DNA from: Neopestalotiopsis rosae | Taxonomy: Eukaryota > Ascomycota > Sordariomycetes > Amphisphaeriales > Sporocadaceae | DNA length: 64,000 nt | NCBI GenBank assembly: GCA_023078685.1 | Contig: JALGAS010000004.1 | Span: 434,001-498,000 of the forward strand | Direction: 5' to 3' | In this document: piece after piece, positions 33,159-43,505 of the stretch | Position numbering within the stretch: position 1 is the stretch's first letter | How the letters are laid out: each line of letters opens with the position of its first letter | Translations under genes and position numbers: made by a program | Notes under the pieces: model-generated | The model's input: the letters and a program-made list of their open reading frames with translations, nothing else | Told to the model about the DNA's origin: nothing | The model's database searches: none

Positions 33159-33776
33159 AGCTTCTCATTTCATCACTTTCTCGAGGAGCATGTAGTCGAA
33201 GACCGATAGAATAAGCGGAGTAATGCAGATATCACGCTGGACCAGTGCTACGTAGGATCATCCTGGACACATGGTTCGGTGCCGAGAACGCTTAGCGAAC
33301 GACCCTAGCTCGGCCAATTACCGTAAGCTCTGACGATCACGTGCTTGTATAAATTCATTCGTGTAGTCAAACATATGCACCCTCGTGAAAAGAACAGCAG
33401 TAAGTGGGGTAGTATCTCTTATTGGAGCTTCCCGTATATTTAGTCTCTTGCTCGCTTAAGTGTCGGAACATGTATCGCGATTACCTGTAAGTAGTTATGC
33501 GAATTACAGGAGCAAACGAAGAGGTCCTATTCACTTCCAGCAGTAGAATTTATATGGCCTTCCAGTGTATTGTGGCATTGAATACCTTTCCACGTCATGT
33601 CTATGTCTGTCGTCTAGCTTGGGAGCGGCGCGGCCGGAAGAGCATTAAGTATGATGATCTTGGTATTTGTCTCACGGCCTCAGTAATTAAAAGTGAAGCC
33701 GTAGCTATATAACTTTGACAATCTTTCGGAATACTGCTCACTTTTCCGGAAAATATCAGTCCGCCTTGCTAGGTTC
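33159..33776. other. Intergenic region, 620 bp
   Basis: Promoter side of the D-amino-acid oxidase and 3' side of the alcohol dehydrogenase. No recognisable gene. Confidence 0.5.
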
Positions 33777-34971
33777 TCATGGAATGAGCACAGCGCGACC
33801 CTGCACCTTGCCGCCCAGCATCGCCTCATAAGCTTCTTGAGCCTTGTCTAGAGGATACTTCGTAACGATCGTCTCAATACCCTTGAGCTCTGAAAACTGA
33901 ATGGTATCTTCTGAATCGCCACAGTGACCACCAGGCCATGACTGGACGGACAGGCCTTTGCCAAGCTGAATTTTGGTCAATAATTATACAAACACCACAA
34001 GGAATTTATATGCCCACTCACCATAGCAAATGTGTTGAGCTTGATTTCTCCAGGAACAGAAAGAATCAGGAGCTTTCCCAGAATTCCCAGGCCATTCATC
34101 AAGTCACCGAGACCGTCAGCAGAGGGAGCTGTAGCAACTGCGAGTCGAGCACCTCCAAGCTTCTGAATCTGCGCACCGACGTCGCCCTTGCTGGCATCAA
34201 CGTACTCAGTTGCACCAAGCTTGCGAGCGAATTCCTCCTTGCTTGCATCACGAGACACTGCGATTACACGGTAGCCAAAAGCAGCAGCGTATTGAATAGC
34301 CATGTGCCCAACGCCACCAAGTCCTTGGACTGCCACGGTTTCGCCGGCAGGGATGCCCATGTTGCGGATTGCGTTGAAGGCAGTCATACCTGCGCAGAGG
34401 ATAGGGGCGTACGTGGCGGCATCGACGTGATCTGGTACGCGCACGGCGGCCTCAGCGCGGATGAGGACGTACTCAGAGTACCCACCCTGTTTGTTCTCGC
34501 CGTTTATGACCGGGTTAGAGCACATCTGAAGCCATCCCTTCTTGCACGCCACACAGGTACCTGCGACTAGGATTAGATGTATGCTCTCAGATAAGACTGT
34601 TCTCTTTCCAGCAGCGGCTTACCGTCATGGCCACCGTGCCAACCGGCCCCGATGCGGTCTCCAACATTCCATGAAGACGTGCCCTCACCGATGGCAGCGA
34701 CCCTTCCAATAACCTCATGTCCGGGTACAATTGGGCTACGGTTCGTTAATGACTGGTAGTACACATGTAAGAGGTCTTTATTGATGACTTACAAGCCACC
34801 GCCCATGCCGTTGTGCTGGGCGTACATGTCAGAGTAGCACACGCCACAAGCCTCGACCTTTACCAATATCTCGCCTTTTGAGGGCTCGACAAGGTTCACC
34901 TGCTCGAGGGTAAGTGGCTCACCCTGAGCCTTGAAAATTGCATGCTTGTAAGTCTTTGGGAGGGAAGACAT
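33777..34971 (-). CDS. Zinc-dependent alcohol dehydrogenase (MDR)
   Basis: NAD(P)-linked zinc alcohol dehydrogenase of 339 residues. Exons 34971-34793, 34735-34623, 34560-34022 and 33965-33777. Catalytic zinc ligands are CGVCYSDMYAQHN (first Cys) and FPIVPGHEVIG; the Rossmann motif is VQGLGGVGHMAIQYAAAFG. The structural-zinc lobe reads GWHGGHDGTCVACKKGWLQMC, with three cysteines instead of four, a pattern of this fungal subfamily. The start MSSLPKTYKHAIFKAQ was chosen; an upstream in-frame ATG at 35088 would add 39 residues rich in Lys/Ser/Thr that could be 5' leader or a weak mitochondrial presequence. Substrate (primary alcohol or aldehyde) not resolved. Confidence 0.92.
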
Positions 34972-37366
34972 TTTTCCTTGAGTCTTTTGAAACGATGGAT
35001 GCGTTGCCGGAGGTGATAAAGTTTTCTTTTCCTGAGTATTTCTGCTTTGGAATGCTCCGAAACAGTTGAAGATAGATGGTTTGGTCATCTAGTATGCAAT
35101 GCCAACGAACTTATCTCCAGTCGAGAATTACTCCTGGGAAGTACTCGCTTTTAATGCGTTGATTTTCGTATTGGTTTACTTGGGTAATGTTTTCGATTTT
35201 GCTATAAAGCTACCATGCATGCTTTCTAATCTAGTCTCCAGTACCAATAGTCCACGTTAAGTCCGATCGGCGTTGGATAATTGGCAGCTATCAAACTGGC
35301 GGGTGAGACATAGACCGGACCAAAGCTGAGGGCAAGACTTTCTAGCTGTACCTTGCTCCCTGCCGTGGACATTTTTAGTCAATGTGGGACAACGTAAGAA
35401 CAAACAGCTGAACTTGAAAATGTGTTCTTTGTGCAGGGGCAGTTTAACGCTAGCAAAACACGCTGACAATTTGGTGGCTGATGCAAAGTGTCAAAACTGG
35501 GAGTGAGGTGAGAATCCTCCAAACGAGCCGTTTCAAAGGAGCTGAACTCATTCTTCATACATTCGTGGTAAGAACTCTCCTTTCAATAAAGCTTAAAAGA
35601 GCCATACTCAGACGGTAAGGTAATGGGTAGGCCAATGTCTAGGTTGTTGACCATATCTTGGAGGGGCGTGTACATATCATTTCCTAATGTAGGTATGTCG
35701 TGCACCCCTATTTCCTAATGAAGTCAATCCTCGAAAGCATCAAAGTAACCCCTTTAGGACACTCAGCTTGGTAAGCAATTGCCTTTCACACAATATTGTC
35801 GCAATCGCCGACAATCTGCTTTGTCTGAGCTGACATATCAAATTTCTTGATATCGCTCGTGGTAATCTGTACGCTACGTGCCGCGGTGGCTCAACGCGCC
35901 ACCCTTACTACTCAGCATAATGTACCATCAGCACTGGAGGCGTCAAGAAACGGTTAGTGACTGGCGAAGCGCCGTCTCAGCCTCAAACCTAGATTGCCTC
36001 TAAATGGGAAAAAGGGCATAGAGAATACTATGCTGATTTCAGCTGCATCCAGAGCCAAATTATCAGCAGCTGATTTTGTACGTTTGTCGAAGCCCACCAA
36101 AGCACATGTTGATCGTTTCAAGTTTCTTCAAGATGTCAATGAAGCCATCGAGTAAGATCAGTTATTCACATCGAAAAGCATGAGTACCTTGGCATTTCCC
36201 GATGGAGTATTTTACGGATTCTTGATAGTCATCGGCCACGGGATACTTGTACATCTTGTCACTCGGAACAGATACTGGCTATTCGTATTTCATTTCGTGG
36301 ATGTTATGTTTCTAGCACTGGATTGCCCCTTTTTGCATATACACCCACACGAAGCGAAAAACATGTAGCTCCCAACTCTGGTTTAGATATGAGAGTCCAC
36401 AGAAATCCAGTATTTGGCTTTAACTCTTTCTATTCGGAGTTTGTATATGGCTACGCAGGTTGGTCGACGTGCGAGCAATAGCAAGTGCTTAACCAAATAC
36501 AGTCTTCGGACTTTTGGGAAACAGGACGCGATAAAGTCAACAACGTTTAGTTTTAGATACATTGAAAACTCAGATTGCTCCACAATCTGCAGATATTGAA
36601 AAGATGAAGAATTGATTTTTTCAACCAAGCACTCCTCGAGCACATTATTGCATCAACTCCGGCGCGCGATAATCGCTCGTAACGCACTACTAGCTGTGAC
36701 ACAAGCATGCTACTATTCCTGTCGTCTATCCTTTGGCATATCTCTAAAGATGCAGGTCCCGTCTAGCCAGAGGACAGGGCTGCATATCTGACATCGGGCC
36801 CATGACCCGGATATAGAAGCGAGCTAGGTTCCATACCTTCATTGAGGCGGAGGCTGACATCCTTCTTGTCTACTATGTCTCTAAGGGAATAACTCTTACA
36901 ATACATTGTTGAGGCGCACTCTCAACGGATCGAGGCACGGAGCCTTCAGTCAGACACAAAAGTTTAAAACCCAAATTTCCATCACACCTCTAAGCCAAGA
37001 AGGCGATGTCTCTCATCCTTATTCACCGGTGATCCTAGCTATCTGACCACATGCTCTCATTAATGGCTTCCGATGACCGCAGCGAAGGGTTGAAGGATTC
37101 CGGGCGTAGAAATATGGAAGAGAATTCAAAAAAGGATTTCAGGTGTGTGGAGGCAGCGAATTTGAAGTCGAGATCAAAATAGATTCAAACAAAGCTGAAC
37201 TAATCCTTGTTGCTCTGCTTGATGTATATATTGTTCTTGGAAACGAATATCTCTGGTCGTATATCAAAAAGTGCATTGTGCTCATATTCTCTGCACCCAT
37301 TCCGACTTCCAAAATAATACTTCAACAACATTTGCCAAAAGAAAAAAAAACAAAGACTTATCCGCT
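34972..37366. other. Intergenic region, 2.4 kb
   Basis: Divergent promoter region between the alcohol dehydrogenase and the first GMC gene. Only short open frames on both strands, AT-rich in the right half, a TATATATT element near 37214. No gene, RNA or transposon recognised. Confidence 0.5.
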
Positions 37367-39391
37367 ATGAAGCTACGCCTCCTTCTTTGGGCCGTGGTAG
37401 CGTCCGCTGCGCCCAGCCGTCACCGTGATCAAACGTTCCCGAACAATGGCACTTCCACCGCTGACTACGAGTACATCGTAGTAGGCTCCGGACCAGGAGG
37501 TGGTCCTTTGGCGGCCAACCTTGCCAGACGAGGACACAGCGTCCTTCTCTTGGAAGCAGGAGACGACCAAGGCACCAACCTGAACCAGACAATACCAGCA
37601 CGCGGCCCAACGTCTTCTGAAGATGAGAGCATGAGCTGGGGATTCTTCGTAAAACACTTCGCAGATGACGCTGAAGCTGCAAGAGACCCACGAATGACAT
37701 GGGATACGCCAAATGGGACGCTCTATGTCGGTTTGGATCCACCACAAGGGTCCACGCAGAAGGGCATATTTTACCCTCGAGCAGGCACTGTCGGCGGATG
37801 TGGCTCACATAATGCCCTCATTGGTATCCTTCCGCACGAGTCAGATTGGGAATACATTGTCGACAAGACCGGCGACGAGTCCTGGTCTCCAGAGAACATG
37901 CAACAATACTTTCAACGCATGGAACGTTGCCAGTACCTTCCTAGAGGTACCCCTGGGCATGGATTCGACGGTTGGCTCGAAATGGAGCTGCCAGATCCGA
38001 TCTGGGAATCCACCAACGCAGATTTTATCCAACCTGCTCTCAAATACACTGGACAAGATGGTTATAATCATGATATAAATGCCTCCGGAGCGCAGCATCA
38101 GGACGGCCTTTTTGACCTTCCCTTGACCATGACTAAGAGAGGCCGGCGGAATGGGGCACGAAGCTTCGTTGTAGCTACTGCAAACGCAAGAAACCCGGGC
38201 AGCAGTAAAAAGTATCCTCTCTATGTCAAGACGCATTCTTTTGTTACCCAAGTACTTTTTGATCAAACTCGTGGAAACCATACTACCCCAAAGGCTATTG
38301 GCGTGGAATACGTCGAAGGAGAGAGTTTATATCAGGCAGATCCTCGCGCGACTCCGGGAACTGGTACACCAAGCCATGCCAAGCACGTCTATGCATCAAG
38401 GGAGATCATCGTGGCGGGAGGAGCATTCAATACTCCTCAAATACTCAAGCTCAGCGGAATTGGTCCAAGAAAAGAACTTGAAAAGTTTAATATTCCAGTT
38501 CGCGTGGATCTCCCAGCAGTTGGGACAAATCTTCAGGACAACTACGAATACGCTGTCGTCCAGCGGAGCCCAGAGATCATATCTTTGCTTGCCAACGGGA
38601 CAGTTGATGGACAGGACATTTATCTTGAACAATGGCAAAATGATGGTTCAGGTCCTTACAAAGGCGACGCCATTGAGACTGCGCTCCTGGCAAAGTCGGG
38701 CCTGTCTAAAACAGCCGAAGAGGACCTATTCCTTTACAGCGCTCCGCTCACATTTACTGGATTCTATCCTGGATATTCAGCAGACCTGGCTGGCGACTTT
38801 CACGAGTATGTATGGGTTGTTCTCAAGTTTCGTCAAGAAGACAAGTCCGGCACCGTGACACTAAAGTCAAACAACCCTTTCGATGTGCCTGATATCAACT
38901 TCAATTTCTACCAGGGACCCGACCATAAAAACCCCACAAACGACGCAGAGCATGATCTGGACGTCATGGCAGAGGGCGTACGCATCGTGCGCGAATTGTT
39001 CAATGGTGTTACACCACCTGTCGGACCACTGATGGAAATCATTCCAGGGAAGGATGTTGGGAGTGACGAAGAGTTGAAGGAGGCCATCAAATACAACACA
39101 TTCTCTCATCATGCTGCGAGCTCTTGTCCCATCGGTGGCGATGATGATCCCATGGCGTGCCTCGACTCTCGATTCCGCGTCCGTGGTGTCGAGTCTCTAC
39201 GTGTCGTCGATGCGTCCGTCTTCCCCCAGGTTCCAGGTACCTTCCCGCAGTTACCAGTGTACATGATTAGCGAAAAGGCGTGCGATGTCATCCTGGAGGA
39301 TGCCGGATTTGAGCCACGGCAGGTCAGTCTTGAGGACGCCACTCTGGAGAGTCTTGGCGAGGATGAAGTTCTTATTGATGACTTCGCCTGA
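37367..39391 (+). CDS. Secreted GMC oxidoreductase (intronless)
   Basis: FAD-dependent GMC-family oxidoreductase, 674 residues in one exon. The ATG at 37367 starts a signal peptide (MKLRLLLWAVVASAAPS), so secretion is likely; upstream in-frame codons from 37271 are probably leader. FAD motif VGSGPGGGPLAANLARRG with LLLEAGDD; GMC signature 1 around YPRAGTVGGCGSHNALIG; signature 2 is GGAFNTPQILKLSGIGP. The catalytic pair region is TFSHHAASSCPIGG and the C-terminal DASVFPQVPGTFPQLPVYM. Electron acceptor and substrate are unknown; aryl-alcohol, glucose or choline-type oxidation would give H2O2. Being intronless among intron-rich neighbours is notable but not proof of transfer. Confidence 0.93.
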   Translation: MKLRLLLWAVVASAAPSRHRDQTFPNNGTSTADYEYIVVGSGPGGGPLAANLARRGHSVLLLEAGDDQGTNLNQTIPARGPTSSEDESMSWGFFVKHFADDAEAARDPRMTWDTPNGTLYVGLDPPQGSTQKGIFYPRAGTVGGCGSHNALIGILPHESDWEYIVDKTGDESWSPENMQQYFQRMERCQYLPRGTPGHGFDGWLEMELPDPIWESTNADFIQPALKYTGQDGYNHDINASGAQHQDGLFDLPLTMTKRGRRNGARSFVVATANARNPGSSKKYPLYVKTHSFVTQVLFDQTRGNHTTPKAIGVEYVEGESLYQADPRATPGTGTPSHAKHVYASREIIVAGGAFNTPQILKLSGIGPRKELEKFNIPVRVDLPAVGTNLQDNYEYAVVQRSPEIISLLANGTVDGQDIYLEQWQNDGSGPYKGDAIETALLAKSGLSKTAEEDLFLYSAPLTFTGFYPGYSADLAGDFHEYVWVVLKFRQEDKSGTVTLKSNNPFDVPDINFNFYQGPDHKNPTNDAEHDLDVMAEGVRIVRELFNGVTPPVGPLMEIIPGKDVGSDEELKEAIKYNTFSHHAASSCPIGGDDDPMACLDSRFRVRGVESLRVVDASVFPQVPGTFPQLPVYMISEKACDVILEDAGFEPRQVSLEDATLESLGEDEVLIDDFA

Positions 39392-40399
39392 GCGCCCACG
39401 CTGTATTTCTATTCACACCCTCTTCTATTTCCATTTCTAGATTTCTTTTTAGACAAGCAAAACTCTCAATTGTATCTGCATCCAGGCTTCATCGCGATAA
39501 ATAGTCTATTTTGGATACATTAGTCCATTTTCGATATATTCTTTTTTCTCCTCACAGTCTATGTGACTAATTGATCGAAATGAAAATTTTATTCGATAAT
39601 AGAAAACATTTTGTGATTGAAAAGTTCGCCAATGAAAGATACCAATTTCTTCAAATGCCAAAATTCGATAAAAATGCGCTCGCGCCGTTTCCTCCAATGA
39701 TATTTGTAATGCACATAAAATGAGCATCTTAGGTAGGTATATTTTATTGTTTTTGAGCATATCATAGAACGACCGACGACTTTTGGCTTTAGGATATTGA
39801 GGTAAACGACATATTCAAGGGTACTCGGCAGTCTTTTCAGTTTCGCATCACTATATCTGGTATGTTTCTGCGGAAAGTGGTCTCACCCAATCTGGACAAT
39901 CCGCAATTTGGTGTGAAATGACATCAAGTGTTGCCGAAAGTGGAGTTTTTCTCAAACATCTATTATGCAGAGTCATATCCCACACGACTTGGTTGGGGCA
40001 GCTTATCAAGCACTTACCCGATTAGTGAATTGTACGTACCTAACCTAGGTAGTGTTGCGTCGTTGTAAGCCACAATGGATTGCATCCTACCTATGCAGGT
40101 AGGCTGGCGTCGGGACATTCTGGCATAGCCCCTGCGACTTGGTGTACCAGATCACAGCAGTTGCAAATTGTTTAGCGGTGAGTATCTGACCATTTGCAAT
40201 TGGATCGTCTAAGTTTGATGCTCAGATCATAGTCTCGTCCGATAATTGAAGATAGATCCAGTCCAGTGGGAAGAACTTCAATTCTACCATCCATTTTTCC
40301 GTCTGTCTTTTGCCCAAGCAGTCGGAGCACTTCTTTTCAATTCACTGCGACTATCTCGTTCAAAGGCCGTTGGGACTCTTTCCTCAATTCTTTCCCACA
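39392..40399. other. Intergenic region, 1 kb
   Basis: Contains TACCTAACCTAGGTA and CCTACCTATGCAGGTAGG palindrome-like elements at about 40034-40105, plus an AT-rich 3' flank after the GMC gene. No gene recognised. Confidence 0.5.
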
Positions 40400-40933
40400 A
40401 TGACATCGCTTTACAATCTCAGCGTTCCAGTACTCAGAGAGGTATTGGAGACTACCACCCATGTCCTGAACAAGGGCGAAGCATTCGCAAAGGAGCACGA
40501 AATCTCTGACGCGGACCTGATACACGAGCGTCTGTACCCAGACATGTTCAATCTTCGATTGCAGATCCTAGTCATCCTAATCGTGTCGCGCACCACGGTC
40601 ACAACCTTGACCGGCAAAGATGTCCCTGGTATCCCCGAGCGCGACCAAAGCCTCAACAAGCTCCATAGCCTAATTGACGAGACGATCGAGATCTTGGCGG
40701 CTGTACTACCCCAAGAAGTTGATGGCAAGGAGAATCAGGCAACATCAGTTTCGTTCTTCAATGAGGAGCTTCGTACCACTGTCAAAGACTATGTGGTGAA
40801 GTATTCTATTCCGACAGTTTATTTTCACCTGACTACTGTATATGGTTTATTGAGAAGGATTGGAGTTCCGGTTGGAAAAAAGGACTATGTTTCAGTGTTC
40901 ATGAGAGACTTCCAATTGGCTAAAGCATCATGA
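40400..40933 (+). CDS. DUF1993 domain protein
   Basis: 177-residue single-exon protein of the DUF1993 family, a helical DinB-like fold of unknown function. It begins MTSLYNLSVPVLREVLETT, with a helix pattern LYPDMFNLRLQILVI and the conserved end FFNEELRTTVKDYVVKYSIPTVYFHLTTVYGLLRRIGVPVGKKDY. The start was set by the family's short N-terminus; the frame is open 30 codons further upstream. No signal peptide. It sits between two GMC oxidoreductases. Confidence 0.9.
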   Translation: MTSLYNLSVPVLREVLETTTHVLNKGEAFAKEHEISDADLIHERLYPDMFNLRLQILVILIVSRTTVTTLTGKDVPGIPERDQSLNKLHSLIDETIEILAAVLPQEVDGKENQATSVSFFNEELRTTVKDYVVKYSIPTVYFHLTTVYGLLRRIGVPVGKKDYVSVFMRDFQLAKAS

Positions 40934-41466
40934 TGGGCGTTTAGGAAGGCGAGATCCAGAGTGAAAACTCATGTCAGCGATCAATATGGTACTATTAAGC
41001 TCTTTCTCAACCGCAGGGAAACCCATGACTTTGGAATTAAACATCAATCGGTAAAGATCGTGTTTTGAGTATAACCTGGCTATATGATTATTCGATACTC
41101 GATATATCTCGTGAGGTCAAATAAATCACACTATTCTGAAATATCCGTAAAAGAGGTACCCTTCTAGACTGCCATGATCAATGAGTTCTTGTGTGGCGAT
41201 ATCACGATACGGAACTCTTTTGGACGTGCGTTTATAACAATGCTTTTGTGCTTTGCAGCACTAGTATACAATTGCTATGTACAGCTGTAGAATCTATAGA
41301 AAATGTACACCGAGGTAGAAACAAACCAAACATCCGAGAAATTGATTCAAAAATTCAAAACAATTGTACAATCGCGAATCGCACCTTGATTCAAACAGAG
41401 CGAATAAGAAGACAAGTTGACCAGCGAAGTCCCAACCTCGTAATTTGAGCGACGTCGGGAGCCTAT
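40934..41466. other. Convergent intergenic region, 530 bp
   Basis: Between the DUF1993 and second GMC stops. Nothing recognised. Confidence 0.5.
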
Positions 41467-43505
41467 TCAGCATTTCCCGGAGATATCGCAAGCGATCTTC
41501 TCAGCTAGAGCATCTGTGGTATGTCAATATCCGTATCCAACTTATGCAAAGAATATTTAATATTCAGCCACTTACAGACGGTTGATTGCGGATGACCAGG
41601 TGGCAAAAAGGGGAAAGCCGAAGCATCCACCACCCTCAGATTCTGGACACCGATGACCTTGGCTTTACTGTCTACGACGGCCAATGGGTCACTGACTTTT
41701 CCCATCTTGCAAGTCGTTGAGCCGTGAAAGATTGTGTTATAGCTCTTGCGGATGATTGCTTTGATCTCATCGTCGCTCTGAGTGGCAGCTCCAGGATAGA
41801 CCTCGTCACCAATCTTGAACTGGGCCATTGCTGTGGTGTTCCAGAAATCGCGCGCACGCTTGAAGCCGGCCAGGGTAACATCAACGTCGGCCGGATTTAC
41901 CAGGAAGTTGGGGTCTAGGGCGGGGTGTACAGCAGAATCGGCCGAAGTAATGTTGACCGTGCCACGAGATCGAGGAGAGTTAAGCACGACGGCAAGGGAT
42001 GCATAGTTCTTGCCGTCGAATGGGGCGCCTGTGGACATGGTGTTTTGTTGCGTCCCCACATATGCTGCAGACGTGATGTACTCAATTTCTGGCCAATCAG
42101 CAGGATATCTGCTTAGGACACCTTGCGTGTCGTTGGACATGGCGGACCTGTAGGGCTGAGGAACCTTCTCCCACGCGAGGATCTCGGTAATGGGGTTGGA
42201 GTACATCCCGGACCCCTTTTCATTTAGCAATGCCGACTGCTTCGCTGCAAATGCGGGATCTTGCAGCGACGAGATCGTTGGCGCGTTGACTTGATAAGTG
42301 ATGGCAAAAATGACGTGGTCCTCCATCTGCTGTCCGACCCCCGGTCTGTCCGCGATGACTGGAATATTGTGTGCATTCAGGAGTTCGGCAGGGCCTATGC
42401 CGGACACCTGAAGCAATTGAGGTGATCCAACGAAGCCACTTGACACAATGACCTCCTTCTTAGCATTGAGAGTGTATTGCAATCCCAATGTCTCAATAAG
42501 TACACCACTCGCTTTCGTTTGACCATCAAAAATGATCTTCTTGGCTAAGGTCTGTTGGTAAACTGTGTAGGCATCATTGCCGAGCATGGGTTGCAAAAAG
42601 GCGGTTTCTGACGACTCTCGCAGACCATTAGGTGAAATAGTAGTCATGACATAGGCCTGTCCAAAGAGACTACCGCTGATGAAACTGTTGACTCCATTTA
42701 ACCCGATGGCTTTGAGGCCCTCTGCTGCCCAAGTCGTGAATGCATGTACATAGTTGGGGAAACCCACGTTGAGGGCGATGTTTTGCTTGTTCCGGCTTTG
42801 TGTCACTGAGGCTGTATCAAAGCTTACACTGGCGTTGGTGGGGCGTAGGCTCATATTCGGGTCGGTAAACTTGATGTTCTTCTCGTAGTACGGCAGGAAT
42901 TTGTCGAAGTTGTAGCTTTGATCCCCCACGGCATCTGCCCACTGCTTCAAAGCACCCCTGGTTGGCCGTTGGTAGGCCATGTAGTGCCGCGCCGAACTGC
43001 CGCCCAATACTTTACCCCGAGCATAATGCATTGTTGCATTATCGGCACCCTAGGGAATAGAGCTTTGTGTTAGCCCCGGTATATCTAGTTAATCACAGTT
43101 GTTCACTTGAAGATGGCCGCCTACCTTTTGAGGTTCTGAGATATAGCCCCAGTCAATCCCAGGATGGAAATCTGTCGCGTCCTTTCCTGTGAAGAGATAA
43201 TCATTGGCGGGCAGCTGACTCAGGTTGCCGTTAGTGAGTTCATAAAATGAACCAGCTTCAATGACTGCAACGGAGCCAGCTTGTTGCTCGATCAATCTAG
43301 TCGCGATGGTAAGGCCTGCGGTGCCTCCACCGACGACGAGATAGTCAAAGGTGCGGTTTCTTCCAGGAATACCAAAGGATGATCCCAAGAAGGTTGCCGC
43401 TTCATTGTGACTATAGGCTGGATTTGCATCATGGCTACCATCTGAATATTTTGGAAGCGCACGGGTGGCCGCTATCAGCGTGAAAAAGGCGGTTAAGGTC
43501 TTCAT
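41467..43505 (-). CDS. Secreted GMC oxidoreductase (glucose oxidase/aryl-alcohol oxidase type)
   Basis: FAD-dependent oxidoreductase, 633 residues. Exons 43505-43125, 43049-41576 and 41513-41467. Signal peptide MKTLTAFFTLIAATRALP. FAD motif VGGGTAGLTIATRL and VIEAGSFY; signature 1 around HYARGKVLGGSSARHYM; signature 2 in GFVGSPQLLQVSGIGP. The catalytic histidines lie in TIFHGSTTCKMG and LPPGHPQSTV; the last intron, 41575-41514, must be removed to give the family end YALAEKIACDI. Several N-glycosylation sites support secretion. It differs clearly from the GMC protein at 37367, so the two are not a recent duplication. Confidence 0.93.
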
